From: Candidatus Desulfaltia bathyphila
GTDB lineage: Bacteria > Desulfobacterota > Desulfobacteria > Desulfobacterales > ETH-SRB1
Direction: 5' to 3'
Assembly: GCA_014381545.1 (NCBI GenBank)
Contig: JACNLL010000026.1
Coordinates: 1-57,779 of the forward strand
Length of the DNA: 57,779 nt
The notes beneath the pieces were generated by a model. That model made no database searches. It was given only the letters and a program-made list of their open reading frames with translations, and was not told the DNA's origin. This document shows, one piece after another, positions 30,584 to 39,026 of this stretch. Each line of letters begins with the position of its first letter. Positions within the stretch are counted from its first letter, which is position 1. The translations under genes were made by a program, and so were the position numbers.

Positions 30584-31375
30584 ATGTCTCAAGATTTATT
30601 TAAGCCGAAGATACTCGGTTTTTTATGTAACTGGTGCTGTTATACAGCGGCAGATTCAGCAGGGGTGGCAAGATACCAGTATCCGCCAAACATCAGAGTA
30701 ATCAGAGTAATGTGTTCAGGAAGGATTGATCCTGTCTTTATTCTTGAGGCCTTCTCCTGTGGAGCGGATGGAGTGTTTGTTGGTGGATGCCATCTCGGAG
30801 AATGTCATTACCAGACCGGAAATTATGAGGCCTTGGTAGTTGCGGCGTTAACACGCAAGTTATTGGAAAAAGCCGGACTCTCAACGGAAAGATTTCTTCT
30901 TGAATGGGCATCCGCTGCAGAGGGACCTCGCTTTGTAGAGATTATAACGAATTTCACAAATAAGATCAAAGAACTGGGCCCATTAGGAAAGACGGAAAAG
31001 AAAGATAAAGATGAATTAAGATTAAAAATATTAGCAGCAAAGTCAGCGGCAAAGCAGATGAAATTACGAACCAGGTTTGGAAATCTTGCTAAGGAACTAC
31101 GCAAGGAAGGTGATTATTCCGACAAGATCATTCATGATAAGCTGGGTCAGAAAGTAGCCGGCGTTATAAATACTGAAATTGCAAGACATGAAACATTCCT
31201 TCGGATCCAAAAAGATGGCCCGGTTTCTTTTAATGATCTGGAAAAAAAGATCGGCGCATCCCTTTCAGAAATCGAAAAATATGTCTCTACATTCAGCAAA
31301 AAAGGGTTAATAACGGAATCTGATGGGCAACTATCAGTAACCAGCAACGAGCAACAAGTAACCAGTAACCAGTAA
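30584..31375 (+). CDS. MvhD-type hydrogenase iron-sulfur subunit with long C-terminal extension
   Basis: LGFLCNWCCYTAADSAGVARYQYPPNIRVIRVMCSGRIDPVFILEAFSCGADGVFVGGCHLGECHYQTGN; start moved past repeat-derived codons. Confidence 0.88.
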   Translation: MSQDLFKPKILGFLCNWCCYTAADSAGVARYQYPPNIRVIRVMCSGRIDPVFILEAFSCGADGVFVGGCHLGECHYQTGNYEALVVAALTRKLLEKAGLSTERFLLEWASAAEGPRFVEIITNFTNKIKELGPLGKTEKKDKDELRLKILAAKSAAKQMKLRTRFGNLAKELRKEGDYSDKIIHDKLGQKVAGVINTEIARHETFLRIQKDGPVSFNDLEKKIGASLSEIEKYVSTFSKKGLITESDGQLSVTSNEQQVTSNQ

Positions 31376-31382
31376 AAAAATT

Positions 31383-31961
31383 ATGGCAATAGACAGAGAT
31401 GAGTTAGAACCTCGATTCAAATTTGAAGTGGCGGAACTTCCGGAAGGTAAACATGTCAAGGAATGCTACGCGTGCGGCAGTTGTACTGGAACATGTCCGG
31501 TCAGCCAGGTGATCCCGGAATTCGATCCGCGAAAGATCCTTCATATGATCATGCTCGGCCTGAAAAACCGTCTCCTTTCATCCGATTTGATCTGGTATTG
31601 CACAGAATGCCAAACCTGTGAGTTCGTGTGTCCGCAGGATGTGAGCTTCAGCGATGTGATCAAGGCGCTGAGGATCTTGGCCTTGCAGGACGGCTATGTG
31701 GATGCGGAAAGATTGGGTGAAATGGGAAAATTGGCTGTTGTAGACGAAAAACGTTGCGTAGCCTGCCTCACGTGTGTTCGGGTGTGCCCTTTTGGTGTTC
31801 CCTATGTGGGGGATGATAGTGTCGCCCATATTGAACCGGTAAAGTGTGTGGCCTGCGGGATCTGTGTGTCCGAGTGCCCGGCCAAGGCTATTGAATTACA
31901 GACATCTCAAGATGTGAGGCGGTTTGCCTCGTGTGAATTTTTGCTCTCGAGGGAATTATGA
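31383..31961 (+). CDS. HdrC-like 4Fe-4S dicluster protein with additional ferredoxin domain
   Basis: CYACGSCTGTCPVSQ...WYCTECQTCEFVCPQDV, then CVACLTCVRVCPFG and CVACGICVSECPAKAI. Confidence 0.87.
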   Translation: MAIDRDELEPRFKFEVAELPEGKHVKECYACGSCTGTCPVSQVIPEFDPRKILHMIMLGLKNRLLSSDLIWYCTECQTCEFVCPQDVSFSDVIKALRILALQDGYVDAERLGEMGKLAVVDEKRCVACLTCVRVCPFGVPYVGDDSVAHIEPVKCVACGICVSECPAKAIELQTSQDVRRFASCEFLLSREL

Positions 31962-32377
31962 ATGATGTGAACCAACCGGATATTGTGGCGTTTTGCTGCC
32001 ATTATACCGCCTATGCATGCTCCCAGGATTTGCAGAACTTACCTCAGTTGGGGTTTCCGGAGAATGTGCGACTGGAAATACTGCCCTGCAGCGGCAGGAT
32101 CAGCATAACCAGGCTATTAAAGGCCTTTGAACAGGGCGCAGACGGAATTTACGTTGCCGGATGCAAGGACGATACCTGCCACAATGTAAGAGGGAGTCAG
32201 ATTGCAAAAAAAAGAGTCGATTACGTGAAAGATGTTTTCGACCAATTGAATATAGAACCTGAACGCATAGAGATGTATATGATTTCTCGCGAGCCGAATC
32301 GCGGATTTATTGAAGTAGCCGAAGAGATGACTATGCGGATTAAAAAGTTAGGATCAAGTCCATTAAAGGGGAAATAG
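31958..32377 (+). CDS. Second MvhD-like hydrogenase iron-sulfur subunit
   Basis: VAFCCHYTAYACSQDLQNL...LEILPCSGRISITRLLKAFEQGADGIYVAGCKDDTCHN; overlaps preceding stop by 4 nt. Confidence 0.84.
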   Translation: MNDVNQPDIVAFCCHYTAYACSQDLQNLPQLGFPENVRLEILPCSGRISITRLLKAFEQGADGIYVAGCKDDTCHNVRGSQIAKKRVDYVKDVFDQLNIEPERIEMYMISREPNRGFIEVAEEMTMRIKKLGSSPLKGK

Positions 32378-32380
32378 AAT

Positions 32381-33049
32381 ATGATTGTCGGACAGAGAAA
32401 ACCGATCCAGGAAATTATCGGAATGCTGAAAGGGATTAAAAAGATATTAATCCTGGGATGTAGCGGATGTGTGAGCGTCTGTTCCGCCGGAGGAGAAAAG
32501 GAGGTCGAGATCCTTGCCTTGATCCTTCGGATTGACCGCAAAAAAAAAGGAGAACCTGTTGAAACAATGGAAAAGACTCTTGCCCGGCAGTGTGATACGG
32601 AATATCTGGAAGAATTAAAAGGTGAGGCGGGCAACTACGATGCCATTCTATCGATGGCCTGTGGCGTCGGGGTCAATTATTTAGCTGATATGTACCCCAC
32701 AACTCTGGTTTTCCCAGCGCTTAATACCAGTTTTATGGGCGTTTCAGAGGAACAGGGGGTGTGGTCGGAACGGTGCGCGGGCTGCGGCGACTGTGTGCTC
32801 GACAGGACTGGGGGGCTTTGTCCCATTGCCCGGTGTTCAAAACGTTTATTCAATGGCCCATGTGGAGGATCACAGAACGGGAAATGCGAGATTGACCCGA
32901 ATGTCGCCTGCGTGTGGCAGTTGATATATGATCGTTTGAAGGGATTAAATCAATTGGAAAAACTGAAGGAGATCTTTCCCATCAAGGATTGGTCCAGCAG
33001 TCTACACGGCGGTCCCAGAAAGATCGTCAGGGAGGATCTGAAGCTATGA
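32381..33049 (+). CDS. metV: MetV-like methylene-THF reductase C-terminal-domain (zinc/iron-sulfur) subunit
   Basis: ILILGCSGCVSVCSAGGEKEV, CAGCGDCVLDRTGGLCPIARCSKRLFNGPCGGSQNGKCEI. Confidence 0.88.
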   Translation: MIVGQRKPIQEIIGMLKGIKKILILGCSGCVSVCSAGGEKEVEILALILRIDRKKKGEPVETMEKTLARQCDTEYLEELKGEAGNYDAILSMACGVGVNYLADMYPTTLVFPALNTSFMGVSEEQGVWSERCAGCGDCVLDRTGGLCPIARCSKRLFNGPCGGSQNGKCEIDPNVACVWQLIYDRLKGLNQLEKLKEIFPIKDWSSSLHGGPRKIVREDLKL

Positions 33050-33975
33050 AATCAGGCAGTAACTTGGAAAAGGTGTTAACATCCGGGCAGTTTGCCGTAA
33101 CAGGAGAACTGGGTCCTCCCAAAAATGCCGATGCTGAAGTCATTCGTACCAAGGCAAGACTTCTAAAAGGTTGCGTTGACGCGGTCAATATTACTGACTG
33201 TCAAACCGCTATTGTCAGGATGTCGAGTATCGCGTCATCCGTTATACTGATGGAGGAAGGATTAGAGCCCGTCACGCAGATGACCTGTAGGGACCGGAAT
33301 CGTATTGCCATTCAGAGCGATCTCCTTGGCGCTTCTGCTCTGGGAATGAAGAATTTACTCTGTCTCACCGGTGACCACCACAAGTTCGGAAACCACCCAA
33401 ACGCTGTCGGTGTCTTTGATATGGATTCTATTCAGCTCCTGCAGATGGTAAAAAACATGCGCGACGAAAAGGTCTTTCAATGCGGAGAAGAACTCAAAGG
33501 GACGGAACCGACGTTCTTTCTGGGAGCTGCCGCCAATCCCTTTGCAGATCCGTTTGAATTCAGGGCTCTCCGCCTGGCAAAAAAGGTCGTCGCAGGCGCA
33601 CAGTTTGTTCAGACACAGCTTGTGTATAACCTCGAAAGGTTTACCGCATGGATGCAGGCAGTCAGGGCTTTAGGGGTCCATGAGCAATGTTACATAATGG
33701 CGGGAGTGACTCCTCCCAAATCGATCGGAATGGCCAAGTACATGAAAAATAACGTGCCGGGCCTTGATGTCCCTGACGAGGTGATAGTCCGTCTTAAGGG
33801 CGCCAGGGATGCCAAAAAGGATGTGCAGGAAGAGGGAATCAATATTTGTGTAGATATTATTAACAGGGTAAAAGAGATAGAAGGTGTGGCCGGTGTACAT
33901 ATCATGGCGATAGAATGGGAGAGCGCCGTACCGGAGATAGCGAAGCGAGCCGACTTGCTTCCGAGGCCGGGATGA
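33046..33975 (+). CDS. metF: Methylenetetrahydrofolate reductase
   Basis: FAVTGELGPPKNADAEVIR, VDAVNITDCQTAIVRMSS, CRDRNRIAIQSDLLGASALGMKNLLCLTGDH; ATG overlaps metV stop. Confidence 0.93.
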   Translation: MKSGSNLEKVLTSGQFAVTGELGPPKNADAEVIRTKARLLKGCVDAVNITDCQTAIVRMSSIASSVILMEEGLEPVTQMTCRDRNRIAIQSDLLGASALGMKNLLCLTGDHHKFGNHPNAVGVFDMDSIQLLQMVKNMRDEKVFQCGEELKGTEPTFFLGAAANPFADPFEFRALRLAKKVVAGAQFVQTQLVYNLERFTAWMQAVRALGVHEQCYIMAGVTPPKSIGMAKYMKNNVPGLDVPDEVIVRLKGARDAKKDVQEEGINICVDIINRVKEIEGVAGVHIMAIEWESAVPEIAKRADLLPRPG

Positions 33976-33984
33976 TAAAGCGTG

Positions 33985-34162
33985 GAGTGCCTAAAGTGAG
34001 CTAAAGTATATTAAAGTGCCTAAAGTTAAGGTATTCTGCTTATTTTAAAGTAACAAATGATAAATGAGCTAAAGTTTCCTAAATTTTGCTATTTATAATA
34101 TAAAATCAGCTAACGCTGGCAAGCGCTTTCCTTAACTTTAGGCACTTTAGCTCACTTAACTC
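33985..34162. repeat. Intergenic inverted repeat of CTAAAGT(G) units between metF and acsD
   Basis: GAGTGCCTAAAGTGAGCTAAAG...AAGTGCCTAAAGTTAAGG versus CCTTAACTTTAGGCACTTTAGCTCACTTAACTC. Confidence 0.8.
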
Positions 34163-34178
34163 AGAGGGGGTAAATAAA

Positions 34179-35135
34179 TTGGCCGTAGAAATACCTAAGG
34201 TTGCTTATGCCGGAAAGATAAAAGAGATTCCGTTGGGACGTGAAGGGAATACCATAACCGTAGGTGGCGAGTCGTGTTATCCGTTTCATCTGTTCGAAGG
34301 CGCTATGCCGCATCCTCCGAAAATAGCGATGGAGGTGTATGACAGGGCGCCTGAAGATTGGCCTGATACAGCGCTGGAACCGTTTGCCGATGTTGCAGGC
34401 GATCCTGCGGCATGGGCTCGTAAATGTATCGATACCTATGGGGCTGAAATGATAGCGCTGCAACTGGCAAGCACCGATCCGAACGCTGAGAACATACCGG
34501 CTGACGAGGCCGCCGCGATTACAAAAAAAGTCTCCGATGCGGTGGATGTTCCTTTGATTGTTTTTGGAACTTCAAATGTTGATAAGGATACCGAGGTATT
34601 AAAGGCGGTTTGTGAGGCGTGCGAGGGGAAAAATCTGATTATAGGGCCTCTATCAGAAGGGAACTATCGGGCGATCGGAGCCACGGCAATCGGTTATAAA
34701 CATACTGTTATGGCTTCCACACCAATCGACATAAATCTGGCAAAACAGCTCAATATCCTTTTGGGGAACTTGAATGTTCCTGACGATAAGATCATTATTG
34801 ATCCGACGACCGGCGCTCTTGGATACGGGCTGGAGTATTGTTACAGCGTCATGGAACGAATCCGAATGGCCGCGCTTGTTCAGGAAGACGAAAGACTCCA
34901 ATTTCCAATCCTTGCTAATCTTGCCAAAGAGGTATGGAAGATAAAAGAGGTAAAGTTGAGTGAAACAGAGGCTCCGCTTTTAGGAGATCAAAAAAAGAGA
35001 GGTATATTGATGGAGGCCATGACAGCTCAGTGTGTGCTCCTTGCAGGAGCTGATATCCTGGTAATGAGGCACCCTGAAGCTATTAATTTAGTAAAAGAAT
35101 CGATTCAAGATTTGATGATCAGAGGAGAGGGTTAA
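34179..35135 (+). CDS. acsD: CODH/ACS corrinoid iron-sulfur protein, small (delta) subunit
   Basis: MPHPPKIAMEVYDRAPEDWPDTALEPFADVAGDPAAWARKCIDTYGAEMIALQL, IDPTTGALGYGLEYCYSVMERIRMAAL; TTG start after GAGGGGG. Confidence 0.93.
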   Translation: MAVEIPKVAYAGKIKEIPLGREGNTITVGGESCYPFHLFEGAMPHPPKIAMEVYDRAPEDWPDTALEPFADVAGDPAAWARKCIDTYGAEMIALQLASTDPNAENIPADEAAAITKKVSDAVDVPLIVFGTSNVDKDTEVLKAVCEACEGKNLIIGPLSEGNYRAIGATAIGYKHTVMASTPIDINLAKQLNILLGNLNVPDDKIIIDPTTGALGYGLEYCYSVMERIRMAALVQEDERLQFPILANLAKEVWKIKEVKLSETEAPLLGDQKKRGILMEAMTAQCVLLAGADILVMRHPEAINLVKESIQDLMIRGEG

Positions 35136-35137
35136 TC

Positions 35138-37342
35138 GTGTCTAAGATAATTTGTTCCGCAGCCATTCGAGGCGCCCACAAGATTGTGGGTACGGCAGAG
35201 GCAAAGTGCGAGGCGGCATTAAAAAAGTGGGGGCCTGTTCAAGAGCTCGGATTTCCGAACACCACCTATTATCTCCCGATTATTTACGGGATACTCGGCA
35301 TTCCAGTAAAGACACTGGGGGATGCAAAGGGCGTGCTTGACAAGTGCAAGGAACTCCTTCCGGCGCAGGTGAGCGATAATGTCTGGCTTCCCTATCTGGC
35401 TCCTGCACTGGAAGCCGGCATGGCCACCTTTTTTGCAGAAGAGATCGTTGAGGCAATACGATATTTGGAAGAACCAAATTGTTATACACAGGGAGAAAAC
35501 CCTCTCCCTGATAATATATGGCTTGGAGCCGCGGACGACGTTATCATGCGAAAACGTGGTGTGGAATTTGTTGACGGGACAGCTCCGGGGTTTGCCGCCA
35601 TATTAGGCGCTGCGCCGACCTCTGAGATTGCGGCAAAAATAGCAATAGAGCTTCAAGAAAAGAATCTGTACGTCTTTATGTGTGCCGACCACGAAGGAAA
35701 GACCATGTCTGAGCAACTGGTAGAGGCCGGTGTTCAGATAGGCTGGCCCACCCGTCTGGTCTCTTTTGGGCCGAGTTATACGGCAACTGTATTTGCTATG
35801 GGGTTTGCGACGCGCGCCGCTATGTCCTTTGGCGGCGTTAAACCCGGAGATTTTGCAGCAAACCTACATTATAACAAAGACAGGATTTTTGCCTTCGCAA
35901 TGCCGCTTGGGACCGTAATCGATGAATGGTATGCCAATGCGGCCGGAGCCATCAACTGGGGGTTTCCCACCATAGCCGACACACCGATTCCCGAGATCCT
36001 GCCGACCGGGATCTGTACCTATGAGCATGTGGTCAGCAATATTCCGCACGATCAGATAGTCGCCAGGGCTATTGAAGTTCGCGGGTTGAAGGTAACTATC
36101 AGTAAGGTAGATATCCCCATGTCTTACGGACCTGCTTTTGAGGGAGAGCGTATCAGAAAGGACGATCTCTACTTTGAATGCGGCGGCGGGAGGACACTTG
36201 GAGTTGAGCTGACCGTTTCAAAGGATATGTCCGAGGTGGAGGACGGAAAGATTGAAATGGTCGGTCCTGATCTGGATCAGATTAAAGAAGGAGCCAAGCT
36301 CCCGTTTGCCATGCTGATCGAGGTAGCCGGTCGGCAGATGCAGCCGGACTTTGAGCCGATCCTAGAGCGCCAGGTCCATCACCTGGTTAATTATGTTCAG
36401 GGGATAATGCATATCGGACAGAGGAACATAATGTGGATCCGGGTGGGGAAGGCGGCTGTTGAAAAAGGACTTTTGCTAAAACATTTAGGCAAGGTAATGC
36501 ATGCAAAGTACCATCAGGATTTCGGGAATATTATCGATAAGGTGCAGATAAAGATCTACACAGATGAAGAGAGAGTCAAAGAAATCCTGGAAATGGCAAA
36601 GAAGGTGTATAGACAGAGAGATAAGCGGGTTGAGGGTATGACCGACGAAACAGAAGAGACCTACTATTCATGTACCCTGTGTCAGTCGTTCGCTCCAAGC
36701 CATGTCTGCATAATTACCCCTGAACGCACAGGGATGTGCGGTGCTTATAACTGGCTTGACTGTAAGGTTTCTTTTGAGATCAATCCTACTGGCCCGAATC
36801 AGCCGATAGAAAAGGGAGAATGTATCGATCCGGCAATGGGCCAGTGGAAAGGGATTACCGATTTTGTATTCAAGGCCTCGCGCCAGAAAATAGAGCAGGT
36901 AAGCGCTTACAGCTTGATGAATTTTCCAATGACGGCATGTGGGTGCTTTGAGTGTGTAGCTACAATCCTCCCCATGTGTAATGGCATTATGGTGGTAAGT
37001 AGAGATTTTATGGGGATGACGCCATGCGGGATGAAGTTTACCACTCTGGCCGGGATGGTAGGCGGTGGAAACCAGACACCCGGCTTTCTTGGTGTAAGTA
37101 AGCATTATATTTGCAGCAGGAAGTTCCTGATAGCTGAAGGAGGCTTAAAGCGTGTGGTATGGCTTCCCAAGATGTTAAAAGAAGAAATCGCCGAACGGAT
37201 AAAGCCGATATGCGAAGAAATGGGGATTCCAAATTTCCCTGAGATGATAGCCGATGATACAATCGGAACCACGGAAGAGGAGATCCTCCCGTTTCTCGAA
37301 GAAAAAGGGCATCCTGCTCTTACCATGGATCCGTTGATGTAA
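35138..37342 (+). CDS. acsB: Acetyl-CoA synthase catalytic subunit
   Basis: CTLCQSFAPSHVCIITPERTGMCGAYNWLDC and ACGCFECVATILPMCNGIMVV A-cluster motifs; GTG start. Confidence 0.95.
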   Translation: MSKIICSAAIRGAHKIVGTAEAKCEAALKKWGPVQELGFPNTTYYLPIIYGILGIPVKTLGDAKGVLDKCKELLPAQVSDNVWLPYLAPALEAGMATFFAEEIVEAIRYLEEPNCYTQGENPLPDNIWLGAADDVIMRKRGVEFVDGTAPGFAAILGAAPTSEIAAKIAIELQEKNLYVFMCADHEGKTMSEQLVEAGVQIGWPTRLVSFGPSYTATVFAMGFATRAAMSFGGVKPGDFAANLHYNKDRIFAFAMPLGTVIDEWYANAAGAINWGFPTIADTPIPEILPTGICTYEHVVSNIPHDQIVARAIEVRGLKVTISKVDIPMSYGPAFEGERIRKDDLYFECGGGRTLGVELTVSKDMSEVEDGKIEMVGPDLDQIKEGAKLPFAMLIEVAGRQMQPDFEPILERQVHHLVNYVQGIMHIGQRNIMWIRVGKAAVEKGLLLKHLGKVMHAKYHQDFGNIIDKVQIKIYTDEERVKEILEMAKKVYRQRDKRVEGMTDETEETYYSCTLCQSFAPSHVCIITPERTGMCGAYNWLDCKVSFEINPTGPNQPIEKGECIDPAMGQWKGITDFVFKASRQKIEQVSAYSLMNFPMTACGCFECVATILPMCNGIMVVSRDFMGMTPCGMKFTTLAGMVGGGNQTPGFLGVSKHYICSRKFLIAEGGLKRVVWLPKMLKEEIAERIKPICEEMGIPNFPEMIADDTIGTTEEEILPFLEEKGHPALTMDPLM

Positions 37343-37402
37343 GGGAATTGAGGAATTTAGGGATTGGATGATTAGTCCAATCAATAAGGAGAAGAAACAG
37401 TT

Positions 37403-38749
37403 ATGGGACTTTCGGGAATAGAGATATTTAAAAAACTACCAAAGACAAATTGCGGCAAGTGCGGGGTTCCTACCTGCCTGGCTTTTGCCATGAAGTTGGC
37501 TACGGGTAAGGCTGAACTTGACGCGTGCCCGGATTTGTCCGAAGATGTAAAAGAAGAACTCGGGGAGGCCTCGGCTCCTCCTGTGAGAACAGTGGTTATC
37601 GGTACAGGTGAACGCGCGGTAAAACTGGGCGGGGAAACAGTGCTATTCCGCCATGAGAAGCGGTTTGAAAATCCTCCCGCATTTACTCTTCTCCTTTCGG
37701 ATAAGATGGATGAAGCTGAAATTTCGGCTAAACTAACCAAGTTTAAGGATACCACCTATGAACGCGTCGGCATTGTGTTGCAGCCTGCAATGGTTGCCGT
37801 CAAAGGAGAATGCAAAGATACTTCCGGATTTATGGCGCTGGTTGAAAATGTCTGTAACAATACAGATGCAGGACTGGTGTTAATGAACGAAGATGTGGAT
37901 GCTCTTTCTCGGGCTGTCAAAAGCTGTTCAAACAGAAAACCGCTCATTTATGCCGCTACCAGGAAAAATGCGGAAACATTGGGAAACCTTGCCAAAGAAC
38001 TTTCATGCCCGTTGGCGGTTAAAGGGAATAGCTTGGAAGAGCTGGCAGAAATCTCTGAAAAACTTATCAAAATGGGGCTTAAGGATCTGGTTCTTGATTC
38101 AGGAGCAAGAACTGCCGGAAAGTCTATGGAAGATCAGATTATTATCCGGAGATCCGCATTGATGAAAAAATTTAAGCCGTTTGGATTTCCTACGATTGTC
38201 TTTCCGTGCGAAATGACGGACAACCCGATGAAAGAGGCGATGATTGCCTGTCAGATGATTGTAAAATACGGCAGTATTATTATTCTCTCTGAAATGAAAG
38301 GCCACAGCATCTTCCCGCTTCTCCTTGCAAGTATGAATATCTTTACGGATCCGCAAAGACCTATGGCTGTGGAACAGAAGATTTATGAGATCGGCGCTAC
38401 AGATGAAAATTCACCTGTTCTTATCACAGGGAATTTTTCTCTTACCTATTTTATTGTTTCAGGGGAAGTCGATGCGAGCCATGTTCCATCCTATTTATTG
38501 ATCAAGGACACAGAGGGCCTTTCGGTCTTAACCGCATGGGCTGCCGGCAAATTCGGAGCAGACACCATTGCGCCATTTGTAAAGAAATGCGGTATTGAGG
38601 AAAAGGTCAAACATCGCAAACTGGTAATTCCGGGTTATCTTGCAACGATTAGCGGAGAGTTGGAAGAAGAGCTCCCGGATTGGCAAATTCTCATCGGGCC
38701 GAGAGAGGCAAGCCATCTGCCGGCATATTTGAAGCAGTGGAACGCGTGA
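37403..38749 (+). CDS. acsC: CODH/ACS corrinoid iron-sulfur protein, large (gamma) subunit
   Basis: LPKTNCGKCGVPTCLAFAMKLATGKAELDACPDLS 4Fe-4S motif; SEMKGHSIFPLLLAS. Confidence 0.93.
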   Translation: MGLSGIEIFKKLPKTNCGKCGVPTCLAFAMKLATGKAELDACPDLSEDVKEELGEASAPPVRTVVIGTGERAVKLGGETVLFRHEKRFENPPAFTLLLSDKMDEAEISAKLTKFKDTTYERVGIVLQPAMVAVKGECKDTSGFMALVENVCNNTDAGLVLMNEDVDALSRAVKSCSNRKPLIYAATRKNAETLGNLAKELSCPLAVKGNSLEELAEISEKLIKMGLKDLVLDSGARTAGKSMEDQIIIRRSALMKKFKPFGFPTIVFPCEMTDNPMKEAMIACQMIVKYGSIIILSEMKGHSIFPLLLASMNIFTDPQRPMAVEQKIYEIGATDENSPVLITGNFSLTYFIVSGEVDASHVPSYLLIKDTEGLSVLTAWAAGKFGADTIAPFVKKCGIEEKVKHRKLVIPGYLATISGELEEELPDWQILIGPREASHLPAYLKQWNA

Positions 38750-38778
38750 AAACAATTTTGAGCTTTTAATTCTTAATT

Positions 38779-38971
38779 TTGATGGTCTCGTAAAAAGTCT
38801 TTTGTGAACGGCTTTGAGCATTTTGGGAAAAAAGCAATTGAGATGTTCATCGTCAAGAAATGCAAGCTGTTTGAGGCCGTCAGGCCGAGTTCTTGCATTT
38901 TAGATGAACATTTCAATTGCGCCCAAAATGGTCATGAAGTGAACAAAATCGACTTTTTACGAGTTCATCAA
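38779..38971. repeat. 193-bp palindromic MITE-like element (same termini as element at 13656)
   Basis: TTGATGGTCTCGTAAAAAGTC / TTGATGAACTCGTAAAAAGTC termini with long imperfect internal complementarity. Confidence 0.88.
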
Positions 38972-39026
38972 TTTTAAATTAATTAAAAATTCAACATTTA
39001 ACATTTAACATTGGAGCGAAACGACT

